Origin: Tubiluchus corallicola
Lineage: Eukaryota > Priapulida > Priapulimorpha > Priapulimorphida > Tubiluchidae
Direction of reading: 5' to 3'
Length of the DNA: 64,000 nucleotides
Assembly (NCBI GenBank): GCA_030141605.1
Contig: JAQGDQ010000126.1
Location: 186,001-250,000 of the forward strand
Part shown: positions 26,401 to 33,213 of the stretch, piece after piece
How the letters are laid out: every line of letters begins with the position of its first letter
Numbering within the stretch: the stretch's first letter is position 1
Position numbers and translations under genes: made by a program
The notes under the pieces: generated by a model
Seen by the model: the letters and a program-made list of their open reading frames with translations, nothing else
Told to the model about the DNA's origin: nothing
The model's database searches: none

Positions 26401-28718
26401 TAAATAATTGTATTTTTTGCTTTTAAGAGCAATTTAGCAGGCTTCTATGATCCAGCACCAGTTGAAGAGAAAAGTTTACACATTCTATATAAATTTCATG
26501 ATGTGATGCATGAAGTAACAGTTGAAGATAAATCACCTGTACGGTTACCTAAACAATGTAAGTCTGGATAGTTTAATTGCGCTGTAAAACCAAGTTTTCT
26601 AGCCTCAAACAATTTTTTGCTTTGTCCAATGTTTACTTGTAGGCATCCTAGGCTGTGTGCATGTGTGTATATAGTATGATGTTGGGAGCTAGTAGATTTT
26701 TATGGTGGGTGTGCAACTCTTTACCTCCCAACTCATCCACAAATCTGACTAACCTGTCGCGTCATCTTTTATTCACAATAAAAGGGTTGTGCAACATACG
26801 TGGGCGGTTGTTGTCCTACAATTTTCCAGAGGGCAACAAGGCATATGAACCAAAAATTCAACGACACAGGTATTAATTATTATGTCTTTAGAGAGGTTGC
26901 AATGTCGAAGGGCTCACTTGAAAAACCAGCGGGTCTAAGGCTTGATGTTACATTTTACGGGGGTTTACTTAGGCATTATGGTTTTCCATGTTGACCATGA
27001 CATGCATAGATTCCAAACATTCCAACAACAAAATCTTATATGAAATGGAGGAAAAGATTATGATTATGTTTACTATTTTTATTTAGTTTTTACTCTGTTT
27101 AGATAAATTAGAACAGGTCATTATCACAACTATCAATAACAGTTTATCGCGTAAAGGCAGTTAACAATAGCAAAAATGACAAAGTGAAAAGAAAACAAAA
27201 TGTCTACTTATCAGTTAACCCTTCCCCTGAGAGGACAAGGACATGGGAGAGGAGTCTGCGGACATAGCTCACTTCAGTGAGTCACAGCAACACATCAACG
27301 ACTTCAAGTATATAGCCATAACAGTCAACGGTGATGACGCCGTCTGCAGCACCAATCAAATATGAACTAAGGAATGGCTCACAAGTCTTTGTGGTTGACT
27401 CAGGATACGTCCACAATCCACAACGTCTGGACATGGTGGCTAGTCACGCCTCTCCATGTAGTTTAGAATAGGGCACATCGTAGAGAGTTCCAACATCTCA
27501 TCAGTGTGAATAAAGCTCCATCTACAACATCAAAACTGAAGTAGTTTGGTATCACCACTGATAGTCTCTTTATGTTAGATCAGCCAAACAGCAGATGTGC
27601 ACAAGTTTAGTGCCTCAGAGACTCTTATAACCAAGATTAGGATTTTAACCATTTCCGTAAAGTAAAGTTAAAATTAAGCATTTTGGCTGCTTTCAGATTC
27701 AGCAGTTACACTGTACTCTCCTGTGTCATGCACTTTCCAAGATCATGTTATGCATGGATAGGTTATAGTTTATTATGAAAGGAGGGGTGATAGGTAGGAA
27801 GCCCTTCCCACAGACTATACTACAGCAATATCTAGTTTAGCTATGTGTAAGAACCTTACAATGACTAAACTAATATATACATAGTCCACGCCAGTTGTAG
27901 CATAAAACTTATATAAAGCTTACTAAAACTATCATAAAGCCGTAATGAACCATTTACCTAGACCCTGTACGCATGTATGTATATATATTACTACGTATAC
28001 AATATGCTGTACTAAAGAAAGTATATTAATATTGTCCTAAATATTGCGTGAAAGAGCTACTATAGACACCTGTTGCTGCAGTAACAGCTCCAAAACTATA
28101 CGTATATTACATACTAATTTTTGCACATATATGCATATTACTGTACTCATAAAATGTACTAATAAAGATTTACTGTTATTTTCTGTCCCCATCTTATTTC
28201 CATTTCACTTTCAGCAGTTTTTACAAGCTAATTTACACTTCTTTAACTACAGCAGTAGTATTATAAAAATCATAATTACTACTATTTTTTGGTAATTAAA
28301 ATTTACATGTGACGACGTCTTCAACTGTATGTATATATAATTATAATGTTGCAAGCATTCTACTGAGTGAAATAAATGAAAATTGAAGCCATCCTACATA
28401 ATAAATACTGTATCGGAATTGCATTAATTGTTAAAGAACATAGACAAACAACTTTGTGAAGCAGTCACTGTAATGTAAGTGCATCTTATAAAATGCAGAG
28501 TAAAATACACCGTATGCTGTTTTCTGTTAAAATGTGTGTGGGAAAAGTGCTAATACAACACACATTATTCGAAAAACTGCCGCTTTTTTGCTTCTTGTAT
28601 TCAGGTATAGTATATTGCGGTAATCTTCAATGATTTACTTTGCATTATCACTATTATTTTATGTACAGGCTTAGCAAACACATCGTTGGATTTGTCTGCT
28701 TTACAAGAATTCAAATAA
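5344..28718 (+). CDS. DNAJC11: DnaJ homolog subfamily C member 11 (spliced gene, 14-15 exons)
   Basis: DNAJC11 is a J-domain protein of the mitochondrial outer membrane that associates with MICOS/SAM complexes and cristae organisation (known for the family). Joining 5344-5439, 8372-8482, 11865-11957, 12816-12917, 13561-13643, 14251-14493, 15959-16023, 16522-16646, 19945-20027, 20453-20569, 21320-21475, 23161-23340, 25109-25196 and 26428-26557 gives one open frame with GT-AG introns and consistent phases. The J domain lies at about residues 15-95 with HPD at 50-52. A beta-rich middle region follows. A hydrophobic segment lies near 394-416. A C-terminal DUF3395-type domain (about 425-557) contains [12 protein letters not shown] and AGFYDP. 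The protein ends either by read-through of exon 14 (561 aa, ...PKQCKSG) or by splicing to 28669-28718 (573 aa). The human protein is 559 aa. The introns carry several transposon fragments, none of which breaks an exon. Confidence 0.93.
6039..6449 (-). mobile_element. Solo LTR of an LTR retrotransposon, minus orientation
   Basis: On the minus strand the 411-bp element begins TGTACTGC and ends GCAGTCCA, so its ends form an inverted repeat with 7 of 8 positions matching. It is flanked on both sides by ATAT (6035-6038 and 6450-6453), a plausible 4-bp target duplication. In the minus direction it carries a TATAAAAA box (6289-6296) and then an AATAAA polyadenylation signal (6146-6151) in the order expected for U3-R-U5. 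Three tandem CCACTGA units (6245-6265) lie between them. No internal retroelement region is present on either side, hence a solo LTR. The family is not determined. Confidence 0.72.
6739..6811 (-). repeat. Dispersed copy of the 17/34-bp minisatellite motif
   Basis: The reverse complement of this segment contains CAATTGTAACAGCTGTGGAA, then TTTTGGCAATG and CCAATTCTGGCAGTGCC. It closely follows the left edge of the large minisatellite at 39825-39860 (CAATTGTGACAGCTGTGCAA, then TTTTGGCAGAG). The 17-bp rhythm of AATTNTGGCA-like units is visible in both. The two loci therefore share an ancestor and lie in opposite orientation in introns of two genes. Confidence 0.65.
8372..8482 (+). CDS. DNAJC11: DNAJC11 exon 2 (J-domain core)
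   Basis: Encodes residues 33-69: [20 protein letters not shown] and on to VLLFTK. It contains the invariant HPD tripeptide (50-52) that stimulates Hsp70 ATPase. The acceptor is TTTCTAG and the donor GTGAAT; phase 0 at both ends. This exon is too short to appear as a long open frame on its own. Confidence 0.93.
9160..10045 (-). pseudogene. LINE ORF1 protein fragments (coiled coil, RRM, CTD), decayed
   Basis: Minus strand. From about 9770 down to 9550 there is a heptad-rich coiled coil ([39 protein letters not shown]). It is followed by [15 protein letters not shown], matching the RRM start of L1/CR1-type ORF1 proteins. Then come [18 protein letters not shown] and [15 protein letters not shown], the C-terminal domain. 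A frameshift lies near 9680. Upstream (10045-9791) a second piece reads [15 protein letters not shown]...[16 protein letters not shown]...[12 protein letters not shown] and resembles the C-terminal part of another ORF1. The pieces are thus out of canonical order, either two adjoining insertions or a rearranged copy. It lies in DNAJC11 intron 2, antisense to the gene. Confidence 0.65.
10305..10675 (+). repeat. Dispersed hairpin repeat, copy A
   Basis: This about 370-bp segment is similar, in reverse orientation, to 31400-31790. Shared landmarks are GAGTAAGC.CTGCATAACGG, AGAAAGAAACAACA.AACC, GGGCTTCCTAGTTTAAAGT, GGTTGGTTGGCCTGGTGCC and TGTTCAGCTC. Both copies have an internal inverted repeat around the GGGCTTCCTAGTTTAAAGT loop, built on TAATGTTATG/CATAACATTA; here the left arm is more eroded. 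There is no coding capacity. It looks like a short non-autonomous transposon of unassigned type and lies in DNAJC11 intron 2. Confidence 0.65.
11865..11957 (+). CDS. DNAJC11: DNAJC11 exon 3 (end of J domain)
   Basis: Encodes residues 70-100, starting [20 protein letters not shown] and continuing [11 protein letters not shown]. This is helix IV of the J domain plus the conserved YD..G..GL...GWE extension that marks the DNAJC11 family. Acceptor TTGTAG, donor GTAAGG, phase 0. Confidence 0.93.
12816..12917 (+). CDS. DNAJC11: DNAJC11 exon 4
   Basis: Encodes residues 101-134, [20 protein letters not shown] followed by a charged helix ending QQRTNPQ. It matches the family's [26 protein letters not shown] block. 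Acceptor TGAGCAG, donor GTAATA. The open frame extending upstream to 12717 is intron. Confidence 0.93.
13561..13643 (+). CDS. DNAJC11: DNAJC11 exon 5
   Basis: Encodes residues 135-161 and two bases of codon 162: [20 protein letters not shown] then EDYMPGY. It corresponds to the GT..VGV.A.DLF.RY.....D family block. Acceptor TTTGTTTAG, donor GTAATA, phase 2. It is missed as an open frame because of its length. Confidence 0.9.
14251..14493 (+). CDS. DNAJC11: DNAJC11 exon 6
   Basis: Begins by completing a serine codon and reads [20 protein letters not shown], then a gapless stretch through [23 protein letters not shown] to TNKA. This is the start of the beta-rich region of the family (Q.G.IN..LRR.....W.E.E...G). 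Acceptor TATTTTTAG, donor GTAAGT. The overlapping 111-codon frame at 14301-14636 is a shadow. Confidence 0.92.
14640..15500 (+). pseudogene. CR1-like LINE reverse transcriptase fragment
   Basis: Plus strand, in DNAJC11 intron 6. In shifting frames it reads [11 protein letters not shown], then [20 protein letters not shown] (14890-14949), then [24 protein letters not shown], and near the end [12 protein letters not shown] (15324-15358) and LFSDDT, the decayed polymerase YADD motif (15411-15430). The order of these motifs is that of non-LTR retrotransposon polymerases of the CR1/Jockey group. Multiple stops and frameshifts show it is inactive. Ends were not determined. Confidence 0.8.
15959..16023 (+). 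CDS. DNAJC11: DNAJC11 exon 7
   Basis: A 65-bp exon encoding [20 protein letters not shown] plus partial codons at both ends, bounded by TTCAACTTCAG and GTATGT. Its phases (2 in, 1 out) join exons 6 and 8 exactly, which is strong evidence for it. Confidence 0.9.
16522..16646 (+). CDS. DNAJC11: DNAJC11 exon 8
   Basis: Encodes [20 protein letters not shown] followed by [22 protein letters not shown], aligning with the family's R.L.....G.L.W..G...S..T....D.....F..Q block. Acceptor GCTTTTCAG, donor GTATGT, ends in phase 0. Confidence 0.92.
17170..17780 (+). repeat. Degenerate tandem repeats in DNAJC11 intron 8
   Basis: Two adjoining arrays. From 17170 to 17340 the octamer GGAACTAG and its variant GGAACTTG recur at irregular spacing, including TTGGAACTAG at 17207 and 17315. 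From 17385 to 17780 a diverged unit of roughly 50-60 bp recurs, with the core GATCAGAAATAAGTCCTAC, then CTTGA, then TGCTAC.GTG (best copies at 17390 and 17723). No coding content; the 78-codon frame at 17108-17344 is a product of the repeat. Confidence 0.55.
19945..20027 (+). CDS. DNAJC11: DNAJC11 exon 9
   Basis: Encodes [20 protein letters not shown] then SKLKVAT and two bases of a lysine codon. It matches the family's FGIPHTY....Y.HKF region. Acceptor TTTCAG. The donor GTTGGT (20028) is weaker than its neighbours but is the only one that keeps phase with exon 10. Confidence 0.87.
20453..20569 (+). CDS. DNAJC11: DNAJC11 exon 10
   Basis: Encodes [20 protein letters not shown] followed by [18 protein letters not shown], a close match to the EYGAERKIS.HS.LGA..S.G.P.GVSL.. 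block. Acceptor TGTTTTAG, donor GTGATT, phase 2. Confidence 0.93.
   Translation, partial: VWYIWCFIRIWSREENNPKQYFRCNHVVRNSVWCIIKN
21320..21475 (+). CDS. DNAJC11: DNAJC11 exon 11 (hydrophobic segment)
   Basis: Encodes [20 protein letters not shown] followed by [20 protein letters not shown] and [13 protein letters not shown]. The middle is a hydrophobic stretch (about residues 394-416) flanked by a basic patch, the place where the family has its predicted membrane segment. Acceptor TCTTTTCAG, donor GTAAGA. Confidence 0.93.
21487..21978. mobile_element. 492-bp MITE-like element with about 46-bp terminal inverted repeats
   Basis: The left end AATTACATCAAAATGGAATT, continuing TATTGCCGACCGGTTTCGAA, is mirrored at the right end by the complement of 21931-21978 with only a few mismatches over about 46 bp. 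The interior has no coding sequence. It starts 12 bp after the exon 11 donor, in intron 11. The palindromic AATT at both ends could be either part of the repeat or a 4-bp target duplication, so the superfamily is open. Confidence 0.72.
22617..22657. other. Short perfect hairpin
   Basis: GGGAGGGGT (22617-22625) is followed after about 23 bases by its exact reverse complement ACCCCTCCC (22649-22657). It is GC-rich against an A+T-rich background in intron 11 of DNAJC11. No function is inferred. Confidence 0.4.
23161..23340 (+). CDS. DNAJC11: DNAJC11 exon 12
   Basis: Encodes [20 protein letters not shown], a charged helix, then [17 protein letters not shown], then [18 protein letters not shown]. 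This is the start of the C-terminal DUF3395-type domain (family: G L I I..A.YG). Acceptor AAGTACAG, donor GTAAGT. The extra frame upstream of 23161 is intron. Confidence 0.93.
25109..25196 (+). CDS. DNAJC11: DNAJC11 exon 13
   Basis: Encodes [20 protein letters not shown] followed by [10 protein letters not shown]. It matches the strongly conserved [19 protein letters not shown] block of the family. Acceptor CTGTTACAG, donor GTAATT, phase 0 out. Confidence 0.95.
26428..26557 (+). CDS. DNAJC11: DNAJC11 exon 14
   Basis: Encodes [20 protein letters not shown], then [14 protein letters not shown] and SPVRLPKQ, aligning to the end of the family (LPGFYDP...EEK.L...Y.F......V.....L.IPKQ). After CAAT the sequence GTAAGT is a strong donor. 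If it is not used, translation ends four codons on at TAG (26569-26571). Acceptor TTTTAAG is A-containing but supported by phase and homology. Confidence 0.93.
26572..28668. other. DNAJC11 terminal intron or 3' flank
   Basis: This is intron 14 if the alternative terminal exon is used, otherwise 3' UTR/intergenic DNA. No recognisable coding sequence. The frames at 26655-26994 have no family likeness. The stretch around 27220-27560 is less A+T-rich and could be an unrecognised repeat. Confidence 0.35.
28669..28718 (+). CDS. DNAJC11: Candidate DNAJC11 exon 15 (terminal)
   Basis: After the pyrimidine-rich acceptor TATTATTTTATGTACAG, the sequence completes a cysteine codon and reads [15 protein letters not shown] then TAA. 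An AATAAA overlaps the stop codon. It gives a 573-aa protein. It has no similarity to the vertebrate tail, which is variable, so the support is only phase, splice site and polyadenylation signal. The competing model stops at 26571. Confidence 0.45.
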
Positions 28719-28782
28719 ATGGTTTGTGTCACTCAAATCAGTGTAATTGTGGCCATGTTACTTGTGCACTCTGTGTAGTCTA

Positions 28783-30798
28783 AATCAGGGCAATGTTGGC
28801 CAGTTGAAGGCAATGTTGACCACCAGATAGAGTAATGTCGGGAGATAGAGTAATGTAACGGCGTGTTTTGACACATTCTAAGCACTTGGTGAATATTTTT
28901 CAAGTCTTACTATTGGAAAAATCTCATCATTACAGAAAGCTTGTTCATACTGTGACACTCAGGGCGACTCTCAGACTAAACGTATCGCAAAATGACTCAA
29001 GTCAAAGTATTGTTGCTTCTCATATGCCGACATACTTTATTTTCACCAAATCGTGACAAACGTCAAACATGAAAAAAATTTTGGCGCCAAAACAATATTG
29101 TCGTCTTTAAAAAGTTTTGAACAAAATTCATTCATCGAAACAATATATGCCTAGTTCATTTACAGCTTCTTGCTTTAAAACCGATGCTGTTGTAGGTTTT
29201 TCTTAGATGAGATGAACATCATACAGGGCAAGCTTGTTAGATTTTGTGATGAACTTTTTTCTGGTCTTCTTGCACATTTTTTGTGTTGATTTTCCACCTT
29301 CTTGGTGAAGTCTGTGAAATTTATTTCTCGAGGACCTGCTGGATGCGAACAACCAGGCGCAGCAGCAGATTTTGATGTCACGTGATGGTTATTGGCAGGA
29401 GCATAATGAGCAGAAGTGCTTGGTTGTGGATTATCATGTTGCATATCAACAGCCGCATTATCTTCAACGTGTACAAGGCTCATATCTTGGACACCTACAG
29501 CGTAGCAGTCGCCCGTGATTTCAGCTGAAGTGCTACATTAGGTAATAGTCTCTTGATATTTCTCACCTAGTAAACCTTTAAAGTGCAGATATCGAACGAA
29601 ATTGCAACCCCATTCAGTAACAAGTTCACCTTTAACCCAACTTGTTCCTGTAAATCATTGAAAATGTTGCCCTTGAAAATGATGAGATGTGGAGCAGTCA
29701 TCCCAACTGCACTGATAGCACTGAGGAGAGTTGTAGTTTCACCTTTCTCGCATCCAGTCAGATTACAAACCTGACCCTTCACTTCAGTAGATTCAAAAAG
29801 ATCTTGTAGACATGTTTCATCCAGATTCCAGATGAGCTTTGGTTGTCCTTTTAAGTAGTTTTCACTCATCAATTTGAATAGCCCATCAAAATGATTTTTA
29901 CCACAACATCGTTGGCTCATCCCGAAGTCAAATTTTCTGGTTTCCGGATAGCAAGCTGGGGATGACCATACATGAAAGCCTGTAACCAGTCTTATCTTGC
30001 TAACTTGGTGTTCTCTGAAAAACCTTTTTTTGTTTTTTGTTTCATCATATTGTCTAGTCGTCAAACATCCATCGGTGTCAGTCCGAATCTCTGTTTTGAT
30101 AAGTGAATTAGTAGATTCACCAGTTCAGTTTCTGCTTCCACAGTGAACAACATTTTGCACCCAGTCTTAGGTTTTAGGCTGCTGTTAGGTATGATTAGTC
30201 TCTAACCATTTGTGTTGAAAGAGGTAACTGATAAGCATGGGCAAGCGCTCTAAGAAATAACCTCTTCTGATTGCTCTTCTGATATGAAAACTCCTCTATT
30301 GCCATGACCATTCGGTTTTCATAATTTCAATAACTAAACACGAAAAATAGTGGTGATACATGCTGAAGAGTTGAGCGATGGATATTAGCCGATGGCCGAC
30401 ATTACCCCAATCTGATTTGGCTAATGTCGGCCAATGCAAATTAACTACACAGGTATACTGTATGAAATATTGCAGTATGTCTATTAAAATGCATTAAAAA
30501 CCATCTAATTCATTGTTTGAAACAGACTTTAACATCCTCAGTATAGATGATTATTCATTATAGTAGTTACCAAAAATATTGTAAAACACAAAGCCAACTA
30601 TGAAATATTGTAGTAAATCACCAAACTCTTCTCGAAATTTGTTGCTGATGTGAGTGATAGACAACTAAAACAAGGGAAACACATCTAGCTGAACAATGCT
30701 GGCTCTGCTGATTGGCTCATCACACTATAAAAATCCAAACTAGCTCATGTGCCATGTTTAGGGTCCATAGAAACTGGCTGGCCGACATTACCCCAATA
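28783..30798 (-). mobile_element. Pogo/Tigger-like DNA transposon, about 2.0 kb, defective
   Basis: Terminal inverted repeats of 21 bp (AATCAGGGCAATGTTGGCCAG at 28783-28803 and the reverse complement of 30778-30798, 16 of 21 matching) are flanked by TA on both sides, the usual pogo/Tc1 target site. Further copies of the GGCCGACATTACCCCAAT motif lie inside the right end (30394-30411, an exact 18-mer copy), with related AATGTCGG motifs inside the left end. Size and layout fit Tigger/pogo elements. The transposase on the minus strand is broken. Confidence 0.72.
29175..30200 (-). pseudogene. Pogo/Tigger-like (jerky/CENP-B type) transposase, truncated and frameshifted
   Basis: Minus strand. Upstream pieces read AETELVNLLIHLSKQRFGLT and YDWLQAFMYGHPQLAIRKPE, the CENP-B-type helix-turn-helix. 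After a frameshift, KLIWNLDETCL carries the first catalytic Asp of the DDE domain, followed by the conserved C.KGE.TT.L.A.SA.G...P..IFKG pattern (here CEKGETTTLLSAISAVGMTA). The open frame stops at 29567. The next segment (29483-29175) is the low-complexity, lysine-rich C-terminal part. The block with the second Asp and the third catalytic residue is absent between them, so the protein cannot be an active transposase. Confidence 0.8.
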
Positions 30799-31399
30799 TA
30801 CGTGATTACCACAATATGTGTGATTGTGATGTGTATCAAAAATTGTGATAATGATGTAGGAAAAATCAAACTGCTCACCATACCTGATAGGAAGCTTGTC
30901 CAGCCTGGATTTATACACTACAGCAAAAAAATTCATACTGATGAAAAGTTCACCTGCCTGAAAATTGAAGCTGTTAAAGTATATGAAGAGTCATGTTTTG
31001 ATATTGGCTCCATAATTTATATTGCCTATAGCCCAAAACTGAAGTTTTGAACAATATTTAGCCTAAAGCTTTTTGAACTGCGTTTGACTCCTTTTAATAA
31101 TGTACTGAACACCCCTTTCATGCAAAATCTAAGTTTCTGTTGAAGCCAAGTTATGCATCTGGCCTTTACAAAAGCGGTCATCTCTGCTCTTTTGCTGGTC
31201 TACTTAGATTACAATCCACGACAGTGTAAACTCTGTTTCATCATTATTTTTGAATCTACTTCATGTAATTTGCCAATAAAGATATCGTTTTTCTTACACA
31301 TCATTCTGTTGTTTCGTGGATGTATGTCAGAAGAGTTATAGTTTGCTTGGCCTCCGCATCTGCTGGTACCGAACCAACTTGGGTAGTTTTAGAGCTGAG

Positions 31400-31790
31400 C
31401 TGAGCTGAACAGGTGAATGTGCATTGTACATTTTTATTCATAGGCACCAGGCCAACCAACCTACAGGTAATGTTATGATTTTCACTTTAAACTAGGAAGC
31501 CCATAACATTACCTGTGGTTGGTTGAGCAGTGGTTCCCTTTGGAAAAAACGAACACGTGACATTATCAGTTGTCTTTCTTGTCGTGAAATGCACTTCTCT
31601 TGTCTGCCTGCCGAGTGGCGCTGATTCTGTCGAGGTTTGAAGCATTGTCATCAGGTTTTGTTTTTTCTATTTGTGTTATTCTTCTCAGTCGTCCATTTTG
31701 ATTTCTAAGTTTTGGTTTTGTTGTTTCTTTCTTAAAATTTCTGGAGTGTCCGTTATGCAGCGCTTACTCATATCACCGTTGGCATAAGGC
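31400..31790 (-). repeat. Dispersed hairpin repeat, copy B (reverse of copy A)
   Basis: This is the better-preserved relative of 10305-10675 in the opposite orientation. It has a near-perfect inverted repeat: AACCAACCTACAGGTAATGT and on to TATG on the left, CATAACATTACCTGTGGTTG and on to GTT on the right, separated by a 24-base loop that includes CTTTAAACTAGGAAGCC. The arms are 23 of 24 matching with one extra base. No open frame. The two copies define a family present at least twice in 64 kb. Confidence 0.65.
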
Positions 31791-33148
31791 TGTATTGTAT
31801 TGAACCCCGGAACAATAACAATGACTTCACGGTATTGGGGAGAACTGATTATCTACCTAACTGTTCTTTTAGGGAAAACTTTGGAGGTGGCTGATTTGTT
31901 GGTGAAATGCATGAAAAATGGAGTTGTTGAATAGCAAACTTGTCAAAATTTTTTAACTGTCTTTGTCAAAACACTGGTTAACAAGACAAGAATTTTTGTA
32001 AGCCTAAACAGTTGAAACCTTTAGAAATAATGCTAGTAAGGTGTGCAGCTCTTCAAGTCACTGTCCCATAGTCATCGTTTTTAGCTTGAATTAAATTGCA
32101 AGTCGTTTACATGTTTCACAAATCTAAGCTGAATTTCAATTTTCAAATCACAGATGTGAGTGCCAAGATGACTCTGAATAAAAAAATACTTCCAACTTTC
32201 GTCCATTTAAAAATGTCCCTCCCACTTTTCTAAAATTTTAATTTTTAAACTCTTTGTTATGTAATATCAAGCTCATAGAATTTTGCTGAAAATTTTTATT
32301 CAAAATGTAATTAGACAAACGTATAACCATTTTTAGTGTTCTATGTTGTGATATTTATGATTTTTCAGCTCACAGAATTCAAACTGATTTGGATTGATGT
32401 TAATAATTGTCTAGCAAGATTGCATTTATTCAATGGTGTAGAAGTTCAGCCACACTGTAATGGACAAACAGGAGACTAATAGACTGAAGACAGAAGCATT
32501 CATAAATCAGGCATTGGGTTTGCTTAGTGCATGCTCACGATGTTAGTAAGACAATTTTAGTTGAGTCGTAAAAGCACAGTGGGACCGGTGACATATGCTA
32601 TTGTGTATCACTTTTAACTGTTGTGCAGACAGTTATTATGGCTGTGTGTTTTACTAGCAGGTACAATTCAGTGATATTTAGTTACAGTAGTCTGCTAACA
32701 GTAACCTGAAATAGTAGGTAATATTTCACGAAGCTTTTTTATAAACTCCAACATGTCTTCGCCCTGAAACATATTGTTACTACTGCATTGCTGTATGTAG
32801 TACCACTACACATTTCATCTCTGCAAAAACTATGTATTTTCAAACTGCCAAATTGAAAATTTCAAATTGACAAAATGTTTTTTTCAGTTTATTCTTCAGT
32901 GTATCATTGATTACTGTAACTCTCCTATTTTGAATGAAAGTGAAAAATCATTTTCAAGTGAATAGAATGTGTGTGATTCATGGAAATGCTTATCTGAGAA
33001 CAGTTTTGGGATTTAATTTCAACATAAATGCTTTTTGTTTTTGTGGATCAGGATGTTATGTAGTAATACAGCAAAATCCCCATCAATTGGCCTTGGGGAA
33101 ATTTTTTTATAGGGCTAGTTGAATTTTTGGAGCTTCCAGCACAGCATT

Positions 33149-33213
33149 GGCTTTAGCAACCATGTCATTACTGGCCTTTTTATGGCTTTAGCAACCATGT
33201 CATTACTGGCCTT
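33149..33213 (+). repeat. Tandem duplication, 30-bp unit, period 35
   Basis: GGCTTTAGCAACCATGTCAT continuing TACTGGCCTT occurs at 33149-33178 and again without mismatch at 33184-33213, separated by TTTAT. It looks like a recent local duplication in non-coding DNA. Confidence 0.75.

Noticed and set aside
30712-31050. 112-codon plus-strand frame at the right end of the pogo-like element
   Set aside because: No recognisable family, starts inside the transposon terminus, and composition is like chance frames here.
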